A stretch of 64,000 nt of DNA from Paragonimus westermani (Eukaryota > Platyhelminthes > Trematoda > Plagiorchiida > Troglotrematidae). The notes under the pieces were generated by a model. The model searched no databases and was not told the DNA's origin. It saw only the letters and a program-made list of their open reading frames with translations. The stretch covers positions 16,723 to 80,722 of the forward strand of contig QNGE01003495.1 of NCBI GenBank assembly GCA_008508345.1. Direction: 5' to 3'. The translations under genes and the position numbers were made by a program. Of this stretch, positions 1-11,985 are shown piece after piece (within the stretch, counting starts at the first letter, position 1; every line of letters begins with the position of its first letter).

Positions 1-3000
1 GCTTCGACCGGGCATTACCGAAGATGTCCGAGCAACGAGCATAGAAGGCGATTGTCTAATGTATCACGCATCCTCTTTACTTGCATGTAAACAACGTTAT
101 TCAGACCGTATAGGGGTTAGAATGCGACAACATGTATTCGAGTTCATTCCACAGTTGTCGCTTTCTAGGTGTGTCCCTAGGGCAGAGTATGTTTATTGAG
201 GTTTCTCTCATTATTCGGCACCACACTTTTTGATCAAATGTCTTAACCTGTTCACCAGAGCAGTGGATATTGCCGTCGTACCAGTTGAATTTTTTACTGC
301 GGAAAATAAACTGAACCAGATATTGTGACAGCAAGTTGCCATCAAGAGTGGAAGCAGGTGTTTTAATAGTTCAGCTACTCTTCTCAGTCACGAAAGTAAA
401 CTTATTAGGATATCTATAACACGATAATAGTAACAATGACGAAGACGCTGAGCATTAGGCTTTACACAAAAGGCAGGCAAACCGCTTGAGTTAACCATTT
501 GTGAACATATGGGGCCTCATGGTGTCCGCAAGTTAGAATCGTTTCCGAAAGCTTACACAAATATGAGTTCCCAATTCGCATAAGCACGCTGAGCGTGTTG
601 GCTGCGTCAACACCGTGACGCGTTACTGTGATGGGTGGGTATCTGTTAACGTGTTTCATTGCCTTGATCTGCCATGTCATCTTGCAATTCAACAGCTTGC
701 ACAAAGGTTTAGTCTTTCTTTGTCATAGGCACCAATCTGTTTTGTTGATGTGACCGTCATGACGGCATCAAACAGTCTGACAGATTACATGAGAGAACAT
801 TTTGATAGGGCGCGATCGTGATCGAGCTGAGTAAATCTTTTAAGTGAACGTAATAAATGCAAGTGACATGTGGACTATGAAAAAACGAAAACAAACCGTC
901 TTTTGTGAATTACGTCAATTGCTACAGAACTAACCCTGAGAGACGAGTGCAAACCCACTGGCTTCTTGGGAACCAAACAGATGTCAGATTCAACTAACCT
1001 CCTCGTCCTATGAATACCGTCAAAAATTTGGGAGTATTTACCTAACATTCGCTTCTATGTTCTCAAAGCAGTCAGAGGTGTACCACTACTAGACTCTGTG
1101 AAACTGCGTTTATACTAGGTTAGTAAAGATGCAGAGGTTGACTTCCTTACGTGGTCTTACCTTCACGACTGAGAAGCTCAAACGAAATATTACCGCCCCA
1201 CCATATTCAACTTTGTTCCTGATTGATGAACAGGGTTAGAGGAAATCAGTGTTGCAAACTCATCGAAATATCAGCCAAACATCCTAAATTAAGTTCATCA
1301 GTTCGAACCGATAAATTATTGAATATAATAAGCGTTTAAAGAAGGAATGTACTCACGCATCATATGTACCGTCAAGGGCTTTATGGCGGGATCGTATGAA
1401 CCTCAGGCGAATTGTTAGACAATCTCCGCTCAATCTGAATTCAATTCGGAGAGGAAATACGTGGTTACTGCACACGTGAGGTTACGGACACTGTCTACTG
1501 TCGAGATCATACTGCCTAATTTACCAATGTGGGGAACAGTATAACGTTTTATCTAGCATGAGTTGGAAGGCAGCTAAAGAAATTTAGATCAATGGTTCTC
1601 ATCCATATCTCTCATACTGCTGTGATAAGTATGATGGAGTGAAATGAATGTTGGCATTTTTAATCTACTGGACACATGTTCAGACGGTCTTTCGACAAGA
1701 CATTCCCAGTGATCTTATTTTACTAGGGAAAAATCATTCGCTACACTCATCTATTCACACGTTTAAACATGAACATATTTTTATATCTAAACAAGAAAGA
1801 ACGTTATATTTCAATCCATAGGGACGATACAGATCAAGTGAAAGAATGTCGATATATTCACAATGACTTACGATTAATGTTGTCCATGTGCATCGCGAAG
1901 AAATGGCCAAAACCTCTGGCAGATTGTTCAGTAAACTTCACCAACATTTACTGAACTGAAGCACGTATAGCCTATGTAGATTATCGCAACGATTTTGGAG
2001 CGGCACATCAAAATTCTCATGTACGCACCGTACGATTATCTCCAATTGTGCCGTCCGTTCCGATTTCCCTGAATTCACATTATTCTGATCGCAACTTTGC
2101 CCTAATAAATGACCTGCCTTTAAACATACCGGCTTTTACCTACCTGTCTTCTCAATTCTATCAACAAATGAAAAAATAAGCCGGACGTTTAAAGTCAGAA
2201 AACATTTGCTTCATTCTTACACTGACTACTGCCAAAGGATCTGAAGCTCAACAACACTGGGGGGAAGTGGGTAGAGCGAGGCTGATGTACTAGGGCGTCG
2301 CACCAAATCTTCCTACCACCGTGCTTCGGTTCTTTTGTCATGCAGTCGCCCAGAAAATTACTTCGTGAAACCGCTTCTTTGAATATGCGGCCAAGCCACA
2401 CTGCGGACCGGAGATCATTTGAGGCGAAATGGCAATATTAACCTGTCCCAAATGAAAATCCTGTTTCCTTCTACCTTTATGATCGTTGGGTTTCTTGTGA
2501 TTGTCACATGAATCGTTGAAAGACTGAGCCTGATCTTAATTTTACTGTTCCCTAAACAAGGCCCATCTTTCAAGGCACACGCAATTCGATCAACTTAAAG
2601 GAGTGAGCACTGAAAATTTAACCACAACGTTTGCCTATATATCAACTGCATACATCTATGTACACTCAGAACAAGGTTAGTTAGTGCGCTGTACAACAGT
2701 TTGTCACTACTATGCCTTGTTCTATCACAGCCAAAAGGTATCAATCTTAGGCATACGGCAAAACAACACAAGCGACTAGTACAATTGAACATCACATCGA
2801 TGGTTGTGTCCGATGAAACTGATCCCACATTAGTCAGTGAGTCATATACCCACGAAATTAAGATGAGCTGAACTATTGAAACATCTTTGTCTCTATTGCT
2901 GTGTCTACGCCTAAAGTAGAAACTCGTGAGGAACATGAAAGTGAGTCACTCTACCGAAGTGGAATTAATTTGCGACATTCGAAAGTAGTCACCGTGGTGA

Positions 3001-3059
3001 CTGGAGGAGGTCTCCTCCAAAAACCTAGTTTCTTAGGAGTTTGTTCTTCTCTTGTCGAA
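1..3059. other. Unannotated AT-rich non-coding DNA
   Basis: No exon-like segment, RNA gene or repeat in this stretch could be supported. Open frames on either strand are short (113 codons at most) and have neither protein-family character nor matching splice signals. It is probably intergenic DNA or old, unrecognisable repeat. Confidence 0.5.
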
Positions 3060-3307
3060 GTGATGACTGCATGATGAACGCCATTATTGCTACTGTACAA
3101 TGGTGGCACTGTATTAATGGAGTGCATGAACGTATGAGTTTTATTGGATAGGATCAGAAACGGATTGTCGACTGTAGCAAAAGATCCGTACTTATAAACT
3201 GTGCACCAGGTGCTAGAGAGCAACCTAAAAATAACACTGATGTGTCTTCCCAAACCGCCTACTCGATTACTTACAGTTCGCACTTCACCTGTGAAACATA
3301 ATAGTAT
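3060..3307. repeat. Dispersed repeat fragment, copy 1 (partner at 49729-49970)
   Basis: About 245 bp aligns in the same orientation with 49729-49970. The match is weak at first and then strong from the shared CGGCACTG/TGGCACTG region through a conserved core reading GCAAAAGATCCGTACTTATA and on to ATAATAGTAT at the end. Here the fragment lies about 450 bp upstream of block A. In the second copy it is embedded inside block A. It is therefore a mobile or rearranged piece rather than part of the block. No coding function is evident. Confidence 0.75.
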
Positions 3308-3765
3308 GGCATTCTTGCAGCCGCACTGAAAGTGAGCTCGCGATTACGGCATGTGAACATCAGCGTCATGTGTGATCACTCCGCTATCCACGCTGAAGTG
3401 AAACAGCATTTTGATACTTTATAATTTCTGCGGTAGAACACATCAGAACCTACTGAAAACAAGATATCACGGTGCACGACATTTATTATTAATCCAGTGC
3501 CTGGTTCCGCCAAAACATAGCGTGTGAAAAGGTTTGCTGAAGAGGTATATGCACGCAGATTGCCAGTTGGAATGCATTCTTGGACTGAACCCAATCTTAA
3601 GTACTCACATATTGTCCCAAATAAATGAAATTTGTAATGTGACTGTCGCGAATGATCACATGGGAAGTGTTAAATCAGCAGGAGATTCGGAAACTGAGTT
3701 CTAATAGCATAGACTTACGCACGGTCTAGGCTGGATATATATATCTGTGTTTTCGTCTCAACGGG
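3308..3765. other. Spacer between repeat fragment and block A
   Basis: No gene is seen. The spacer contains a 22-nt sequence (3642-3663, ACTGTCGCGAATGATCACAT followed by GG) that recurs inside block A at 6257-6278 and again in block A copy 2 at about 52016. A short (AT)n run lies at about 3736-3744. Confidence 0.5.
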
Positions 3766-3870
3766 TCATTGGAACTATTAGTCGTAGATCATGAACGATA
3801 GCAGCGGTGCCAAAAGTTCTTGACTCCAACAAGCTATTCATTTCTGTTCGAATGACGGGGATGGATCACT

Positions 3871-4080
3871 TTGTTTATAGCAGCAGGTTGTCCAAAGCCC
3901 AGCAATGTGACGCGTCAGTGCTTCTGTGCGGTTTCTAATCCTGTACTACAGTATGTGTCAAACTCTGATTCCGTGGACACAAAACTATGGCAGACAACTG
4001 ATAAGCAGTCAAATTTTGAGTACGACTGGAATGTGTATGGGGAGCTAATGATAGTGGACTCTGTAGAACGCTGTCAGTGA
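3871..4080 (+). pseudogene. Cysteine-containing exon-like open segment, unassigned
   Basis: This 69-codon plus-strand segment could be entered from a TTTATAG acceptor at about 3885. It is Cys/Asn/Ser-rich, with CPKPSNV, QCFC and DTKLWQTT. The C-x-C plus NP...LWQ layout is faintly like a laminin N-terminal domain, but that resemblance is only a guess. The frame closes at TGA without a usable GT donor. In block A copy 2 the Trp codon TGG (3988-3990) is TAG (49552-49554), which truncates the frame, so at least that copy cannot be functional. It may be an old gene fragment or a chance frame. Confidence 0.2.
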
Positions 4081-4957
4081 TAGAGTGTGAACCATAATAT
4101 ACCATTGAGAGCGACACGTGTGAGCAACGGTTTTAAGAGTAACCGCCGAGCAAGTAGACTGGAGAATTATGTACTTCATTTCACGAAACAATACATATAC
4201 AAATTTAACTAGTCAAGTTGATTAAAAGCTTTGAAAACCTTAGCTAGCTTGTGCTCACCAAATTTTGGTCATTCTCCACAAGCAGCCAGCAGATTACTAA
4301 TGCATACCGTTGAATTCATTGGTTGTCTTGCACTCTTTCAATTCGGATCAGGCACAGCAACTCTGAAATCTAGGAAATGGACGGTAAAATGATACCCATG
4401 TCTTTCAGGTGGTTTTTCAGCGTACTTAATTCATTGTCCGTGCTTGGAACCACCTATGGTTGTACGGGCACATCCGATGTGTTACTCATTCAGATCTTGA
4501 TGCGTCAGATATCTGTGTCGCGTCTAGCAAAAACTATTTTGAAACATATGCATGTGTGGATGGTGTTTAACAAAAGTTCCATACTGAAAGAGAAAACTTC
4601 CTACAGTCTTCCTGCTTCTGATGGTCTGGTACAAACTGTGCATAGTTCATAGCATCGAATTTTACATCTCATTTACTCCGAGGGATGACATCTTGTATTG
4701 GCAAAGTGTACGAAGCTTATACCTGAGCTGCGGAATTTTGCCGAAAATGCGTTGTTACTGAATACATGTCAGCCTGTGACTCATCAAAGTTTAGGTGAAA
4801 GACGTTTTTCGGATGGACCGATAATCTAAGTATGTGTAAACAATCACAACAAACCAGATGGAAGCAGCCGCTGACAGTATAGTAGCTTGAAGTCCACTGT
4901 AGCACAATGTGAAACGTTCGACGAAATTTTAACAAACGTTCCGCAGACGCATTTCAG

Positions 4958-5224
4958 TGTATAATACTCGACAACTGGCTTCAAAGTTCGCGAAGTGTTG
5001 TCGGTCCGTTACTGACTGATGTTTTCCCGGACGCAACTAACGATAAGGGGATGCCACTTTCAAGTCTACCTGAAATTGACAAACCTAGGATCTTTATACT
5101 GGCTCCAAATGCCACAAATTATTCATCCGAGTTTAAATCTTTGCTTGCTCCGGCCGTCTTCACAATAACCACACAACCCTTCCCGTCTGAATTATGGGAA
5201 GAAGGAAACGTTGATTTTCAGTAG
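4958..5224 (+). other. Exon-like open segment of 88 codons, unassigned
   Basis: The segment opens right after a good acceptor (GCATTTCAG) and runs 88 codons to TAG. The conceptual product is protein-like: hydrophobic patches alternate with charged residues (LPEIDKPRIFILAPNAT, then FTITTQPFPSELWEEG). If real, it would be a terminal exon. Its paralogue in block A copy 2 (50717-50983) is intact and differs by one replacement (GGG to GAG). The family is not recognised and no upstream exon in a matching phase was found. Plain chance remains possible at this length. Confidence 0.3.
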
Positions 5225-7318
5225 CCGTAAAAAATGGGGGAAGACAGCCGTTTTGCATTGATTGCAATCGGAATGTACACTCTCTTAATTAGAAGCTTTG
5301 CAGTGTGAACGGTTCGGACGACAGGAGGTGGCACTGGAATGGCTTCCAGACGAGTAGAGCGTATTTTGGTTTGAAGGCCAGTGACAGACTATCGGTAATG
5401 GTTCGGGTTTATTGTGGACAGCAAGCAAGTGGACTGGCTATTCAGAATGATAAGCCGTTGGATGTTATGGCGGCACGTTTGACAGATCTGTGTTACAGTC
5501 TATTGATGAGGGACGCAGTCTGATGTCAAAACAGTGTCGCAACAAACACGTTCCACAGTGAACCAGAACACACTGTTTACGTCCAAACGGATGATATACA
5601 TTTGATTAGCTTCTTCCGGTGAACCGGGTGTCGAATTGTTCTTGTGGTTCTGTCACAGCCACCTTCATGAATTTTTCATCAATTTTCAAAAAATCGCTGT
5701 ATGCTGAATAATTCTTCCCTAGTACAACACGAGGAACCCCGTTGATTACAAACGAACAGTGAATTCAATTTGAGGTGCAGTAATAAGGCTACCCGTAAAC
5801 CACTGAGTGATCCTACAGTTTCGTACTAAAATGCATGAAATAATCCAGTTAACAAACAGCCCTCTTGCATATACTATGCGATCTGTTGGAAACCAACTCG
5901 ATTCACCACCTAACCAAACGCCAATACAAGGGACCACTCCATCATCGCTTCAGTATACAGTATCACCATCGGACAGACAATTTCACTGTTTAGCATCCGT
6001 TGTTTGTCCAGTCCTTTGTACAATGATTGCCCAAGCAGTTTACAGATAGTGACATTGCATGTGCTATTGAAGTGAGCTATTGATAGATCGTGAGTTGTTT
6101 ACTACTGATGTGACGCTGTAAATCTTTGTTCCGGTATCATTAACAACATCTCCTTACTGCGACCAATCTCGGGTTTTCCTGTTTACTATGCAGAAAGTTC
6201 GAATTCGATCACGAATTCCATGGACTACAGATGTCTATGAAATGAATACTAAGACAACTGTCGCGAATGATCACATGGAGAGTTTGACAGAAAACCTGAT
6301 AATCTATCCGCTGATTCGATTGCTATATGAAGTTTGTGTACAATTTATGTGCTAACTGTGACTGTTGCGAAAGTTAGTTTACAGCATCACTATCGTTCCG
6401 TATGAGAATCCTCACTGCAAGTAGGCGCCCTTCATGAAAATTCGTCGGTGTAGTGGGGATGTTATTGACCGGTTTGCTCTGTACCACTTCACATGCACCT
6501 GTCATTGAATTGGTGTAACCGGTATAATTCTAGCATTTGGAGACAAGTGACAGATGTCACTAATGGTTGAAAATTCCCTGAGTACCTATCAAAAACACAA
6601 TGTGACCGACAGGGTCGTCTTTATTTGTTCGTTTATGTGGAACAGGACTGCCACGGCGAAACGAACGAGACAAGTGACGAGTTCGAATTAAGTCAATCAT
6701 GTCTCAGATACAAATAGAGACAGCGTTTTGATGCAGTTGCGCCATAATTATGACGTGACTTGAACCATGGCAGTATAATTGTTTATGGTGTGTGAGGCGG
6801 GCCATAGCAATCTAAAGGCTTGAACAGACCGTTTCTGGGTGCACAAAGGTGGATTATTCGGTCGAATTCCGATCGCGCCAGCCATAACTTGCCAGAACTT
6901 GGTATCTTAAATGCTCTTGCTGAGTACCGACACAAACATGCGAAATGTATCAAACAGCTTCAACCATTCTATATTTCTTCCCTGTGATATTTTCAGAGAG
7001 CGGTAAGTTCCTCGGAATGTATAAACGGTGACAAAATGTGAGTGACAGTCAACTGGGAAAGAATGACGGAATAAATAAACATGTAAGCTCGGGCTATTAA
7101 TCGACAACTCACGTGAGAGTTGTTTGTGCCCTTTGGTTCACTCTCAACGGAGTCCCTCTATATACAAAAAAACAAAAGATCAATATCGTTCCCTTTTCGT
7201 GTTCCCATTCCGAGTCGCCACTTCCCGGATCAGCCATTCCACCGCGCTCCGAAGGTCTTTCAGTCCAGTCGATTCGCTTGAAACCTCAGATTTCTCCACT
7301 CTCGAACGATGGCTGCCA

Positions 7319-7891
7319 CGGGATCTTTATTCTTTATCTCGGTCACGGCACCAAATTTTATTAGTTGATAGCGGGAGGGCCCAAGCATTGTTGATTCTGA
7401 ACACCAGTGTGGTTGGGGAAACGATAAGGCCTATATTTCAGCATCATCTGGGAACGAGAAAGACGAGTGATAATCATTACCTAACCAGAGAGACATGCAA
7501 GAGTGTCTACAACACGCCTGAGTATAACTTTGAAAAACTGAAATGCTTATAGAAAGTGTAGTACCGTTCGTTTCGTATAAACGATTCTGCCACTAACACG
7601 GATAACGTTAACCACGTAAACGGCTGAATAAGATGTTGTTCAGGAAAAAATTCAATCTGCTCTGTGCAAAGCACTGAAGAACGTTGTTGAGTAATGGTAT
7701 ATTTCGTTTTTTCCATATTAACTGAACACCCTCCAGAATGTATCGCAGCCGTTACGTTCCCACAGACGTCACCCATGCTAAGCTCGGTCGATCAGTAGCT
7801 TCAATTTATTCAAAAGCCAGAACGTGCCATATAAGCTTGTTTTCGGTGCCATCTTCAGGCCAAAAACAACACAATAAATGTGAAACTAGTT
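7319..7891. other. Unique spacer between blocks A and B (copy 1)
   Basis: This 573-bp spacer has no counterpart between the second copies of A and B. It contains a minus-strand frame of 89 codons (7507-7776) with no confident identity. No repeat boundary or terminal repeat could be defined. Confidence 0.5.
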
Positions 7892-8070
7892 GCGGGATGT
7901 AGGCATGTGGGTGTTGGGTCACGTAGATGGGGCATTAGAGACTTAGCACAAGGATTGAAGGACGGAGTGGCGCATGGCCGTGTCAACTGTGAGGGTCACT
8001 CGCCAGTGTACCTAATTAACCCTTGTAGCACAATATTTTCGGGGAACTGGCGAATTCCCCGACAGACCAG

Positions 8071-9244
8071 TCAACTAGATTGGACAAAATTGCGCTGGAA
8101 ATGCTTTGTTGTTTTCCGGTCGACCGCCACACGCCTTGTGCTACCTGTGTAACTTGTTCCGCAGGAACAAGGGAACGATTGGGTAAAAAACGATTTAGCA
8201 CTATTGCGCACTACGTCCTTGAGGTGAAGGCGTACGGCTGACAGAGAGGTGAACGTTAGTCTTAGTTGTGCAGCATGAAACGCGCTAATCAAGACCGTGC
8301 TGAGATATATGGTCAGCGATACCTTTGGTAATTCGTCTTTGTAAGGTAAGTCCATATAAATGGCTTTCCACCTGACAGATGATTCACGGATTTGCGTTTC
8401 CCTCTGTTGCGTTTATCAAGCTAGAAATTTCCCCGGACATTTATCACCATGGGACATTACACATAAGAACTTTGGCACATTTTCTAGCATGTTCTCAGTA
8501 AAATTCTGCAAATTTGACTTCCTAGACAACGCATCAAGATAAGGATCGGTTTTACCGGAAAAATACTGTGAGAATTGATATATTGGCCATTCCACGTCTA
8601 CTGTGATAACGGGATCTAGTGGCTTGATTGTAATCATGTTCCAGATCAGAAGCCTTCTGAACTGCTTGTTTAATATGTCGAGTGGGTATCTTTGTGTTGT
8701 CTTGCTGGTATGGCGACGGACGGGATTTTGTTGGATACAAAATTGCGTAATTTGGCATCGTGACCAGTCAACTTCGTTCTACGGTGAACAAGGCCCTGTT
8801 AATTTTCTCATAGGCACCTACATCTAGGAACTGAAACCGGTTCCTGATTTCGTTTCCGAGGTGAACGTGGTGGAGGGAGGCGCTAGATCGAACGACTGAG
8901 TTACAGGATGCAAATTGTGTTCAGCTTTCAGTGAAACAGAACTGATGCTTGCACATTGTCCGTAGAACCATGTTTCCAACCTGTGGCCCAACTGTTGATG
9001 TTCTTGTTTGCCCACGAAAATGCTTGTTAGTAGCTAGCTCACTTACAATTCCATCAGTTTGCTGTTGCAACTCACCGGCAAATCTGATCTGAATGTTGGC
9101 GGTACGATATAGACGTAGTTCCACAGCGAAATCGGACACGCACGAGACTGAATGCTTGTCAACGAAATTGACAGTCAGTAGAGAGAATATCACTGTCCTG
9201 ATCGCTTTGTTACCCAAAAGATGAATACAGACAATCCTCAACAT
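8071..9244 (-). pseudogene. Decayed Penelope-like element (RT and GIY-YIG-type endonuclease), copy 1
   Basis: On the minus strand, pieces in shifting frames resemble Penelope-like element (PLE) proteins. First comes an RT stretch ending in GELQQQTDGI, matching the usual Q-x-DG-(I/V) turn. Next a segment begins GKQEHQQL, followed by FQFLDVGAYEK, which fits the conserved FLDV region. Last, near 8200, comes a Cys-rich segment FPCSCGTSYTGSTRR typical of the PLE endonuclease entry. Frameshifts separate the pieces, and the catalytic YxDD region is not recognisable, so the element is dead. Family assignment is from motif memory. Duplicated with block B. Confidence 0.65.
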
Positions 9245-11799
9245 CCTGTCACCCCACTAAATGTAAGAATGCCGTATTTGTCTGCTTAACATTCAAGAGT
9301 GATATTGCGACACGGACAGACGGCCACCGTTTCTACTGATCTGGCACCAACACTGTGTAGCTGGTTCACTGCGTCTCAAGGACAACTTGCGTCTCCTTAG
9401 CCAGTGCATGTTTGTACACTTAGGTTCCAGCTGTTTCACAGGTAATTATGTGGGTTGGGTCGACCAGAGGCTTGCCCAAACGGTTAGTCGTGGCTCTGGA
9501 CTGGTTCGCACAAATCCGTCGGTGGCGCAGCCGCCGCACATTTAACCTACAGCGGATACGAATTTGACTCCACTCAGACTTCTTGTGTAGTCTCAAGAGT
9601 TCCGACCGGTCACTTCAAATGAGTCGGGCGACAGATAATGACCACCACTGAAGTAATTGTGTAGTTCAAGTTTGTACATGCTCCACATTCGCCACGGCCA
9701 AGTTACATCGGTCTTCGTCCACATCGCTGTCTGACTCGGCTCTTTGCTGTGACTGTGTGTACCACTCTAAACCAGTCGTCCACAGTGTTTATACCACGCC
9801 AACTGACTGGTCACACAACAGTTATTCGAACTTTGTTGACATTGGACATGGAATACCGGTATTCTACTTAGTCGCTTTTTGTTTTGCTATATCGTTTTAT
9901 ACTCGTGCTTTGTAGTGAATGTTTAATGCATATGGACTGAATATCAACCCCCTGTTGTTCACAACTTTCACGTTCACATGCACCTTCCAGCCAGCGTTTT
10001 TCCGTGAACTTGACAACACCTCCACGTTTCTTATGTCATCCGTGATATTTATTACTTGCTGTAGTGTTCCGATAAATTCGTTATCTCAATCCAGCAGTCT
10101 TTTCCCTTGTAAATTGGTCTCTGCTTTTGTGCATTCGCGCACATTTGCACACATTTGTACCTGACCGATTCCGGACGTCTCTACGGTCCCTAACTATACA
10201 ATCGAGTGGCGAGCGTTCGCACTTGTGGAGGAAAGATGGTGGTTTGAGCGTAAGCTCATCAGTCCTTCTTTGCTGTGTGGGCGAAAACATTTGTGTCCGA
10301 ATGGATCCTCTCAGGAGAAACGATTTGACGACAGACTCCAAACTCGAGCATTCAACTATTCGGTCAGAATCATAAGGTCAGTCCTAAACGCTGGTAGAAC
10401 TGATAGTTGAGTATCTCCAGGTTGTTTTCGTTGGAGCGTGCCCAAATTGAACACACAACATTGTTGTCAGGGTCTCTGGAGAAACATAGATGAAACTTTG
10501 CGTCAAAAATGGATGCATACGTCAATCAGACTACAGGACGGCGCAGCATTAATCAATTTCATGGGTTTCTAAAGTACTAGGTGAGTTTGCCCGCTGACGT
10601 GTACACGTTGATGTACGCACATTAAAACTTGCTGGTTTAGAGAACACATTGCATTGGAGAGAAGCAGTAATAGTGGGTTTCATTCGGCGTTGAAATTACG
10701 TTACATTTTCTTCCTCTTCCCCCCTCGTCTGCTCACGTGGTTATGCTTAAAACGTTTGTTAGTGCGTTCTCCTCACAAATGACCTAGGGAACTTCCTTAC
10801 ATTCAAGTCTGTCTGATGTTTTCATAGAGTTATGCGCTCTCATGTCTGTTTAGAATGAAACTGCATTTGTTAGTGTCAGTGACTACGCAGTTTGCACCCA
10901 TCGCGTATACTATAGAAACTGGTCAATACTAAACACTGTTTTTAAACGGTTGTGCATAGAACATCTTGCTCTTGTCAAAGATTGCTGTGACCGTTGTTAA
11001 AAGAAGTTTTAGTTGTGTAACGTTGATGTTCATTCGCGCGTGAGGGCCACCAAGTTTTTTTCATGTGCTTACGAATGTACATTCCACAACTGCCCCTATA
11101 TTTTATCATATTAGCCGGCCACAACTTTCCAATTCGCTAACCCGCCTTGCACCAGCAACGTTACTCTTCAGCCAAACGTATTCCACTCAACACGTGACAT
11201 GCGTGAATGTATGCTGCGGCGACGAAAAACCGAGTTGCTGGAACGAGCACGGTGCAACTTCATCCAGTGACGCTTCGTGGACAACGACTTGCTTTGGATT
11301 GTGTCCATTCCTGCGGGTTTGATCGGTTCTGTTTGTTTCTTAACAACTGTTCTGTCTGAACTGACCGATTTGTAAAAGAATTTTTTCTCCCCGTGAAATT
11401 TACTCGACCGGTAATTGTACACACTGTGGCCCCGGTATGCCTTATCACGATCGATTGAGCTTATTCTTGTACTGTTACGCAACCCGTTTGTGATTGTTGT
11501 CACCTGGTTGTGCGTTTCTCAATTCAACGCGTTGAAGACTTCGCCTTTATTTTCGTTACACACCTGTTGAAAGCGTTTGAACAGCTGTTGTAAGCTGTCC
11601 ATAGAACACATTGGGTTTGACGGGTAACTGAGTCCAACTGTGAAATTTCTGAGCCCCTTTTCGGCTGGTGCTACAGCATTTGTGTGGGTTGTTTCTCTAG
11701 CTAGTTCGAGTCTAGCGGAAGCCCACATTTTTCGCAGCTGGGTATTCTGTAGATCAATATGGAGACGGATGAGTAGTAGAAGATTTTGAATATCACTCC

Positions 11800-11985
11800 C
11801 AATCGATCGCTGTTGTCACATTCTCATAGACTTCCCACTCGTCCCCTTTTGAAAAAAAGCACTGGACTCGAGTTTCGCTCTCATTAGAGCTCGTCGTTAG
11901 TGCATATCCTTGCCACAGCCGATATTTGAACTCCAGCCATACTTCGATGGGACAACCGTGTTGACCACTGTGCCATTCAGCTCAC
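11800..11985 (-). mobile_element. tRNA-headed SINE with hammerhead remnant (block B copy 1, minus strand)
   Basis: Read on the minus strand, a tRNA-like head with an A box (TGGCACAGTGG) and a degenerate B box (GGAGTTCAAAT) is followed by a hammerhead-like module at 11859-11903. The module runs GCACTA, a damaged core ACGACGA in place of CTGATGA, stem II GCTCT-AATG-AGAGC, intact GAAA, palindrome CTCGAG, cleavage-site TC, then CAGTGC, which pairs back to GCACT. The damaged first core box predicts loss of self-cleavage. The copy in inverted block B (56970-57170) is identical here, so insertion preceded the duplication. Confidence 0.75.

Larger units (their letters stand above)
3766..7318. repeat. 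Segmental duplication block A, copy 1
   Basis: This 3.55-kb block is nearly identical to 49331-53097 in the same orientation. Homology begins at TCATTGGAACTATTA and stops abruptly after ATGGCTGCCA. Copy 2 differs by scattered substitutions, by about 22 extra bases near 52391, and by replacement of 4165-4212 with a 242-bp fragment related to 3060-3307. The block holds several plus-strand open segments (3871-4080, 4377-4652, 4958-5224, 5305-5523, 5807-6049). They are preserved between copies but have no confident identity, and each ends in a stop rather than a splice donor. No terminal repeats or target-site duplications were recognised, so a segmental duplication is preferred over a transposon. 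Confidence 0.9.

Noticed and set aside
7100..7318. End of block A as a long terminal repeat
   Set aside because: It has a TATA-like CTATATAC and ends in CCA, but no matching repeat is found at the other end of block A and no primer-binding site or gag-pol remains are seen.
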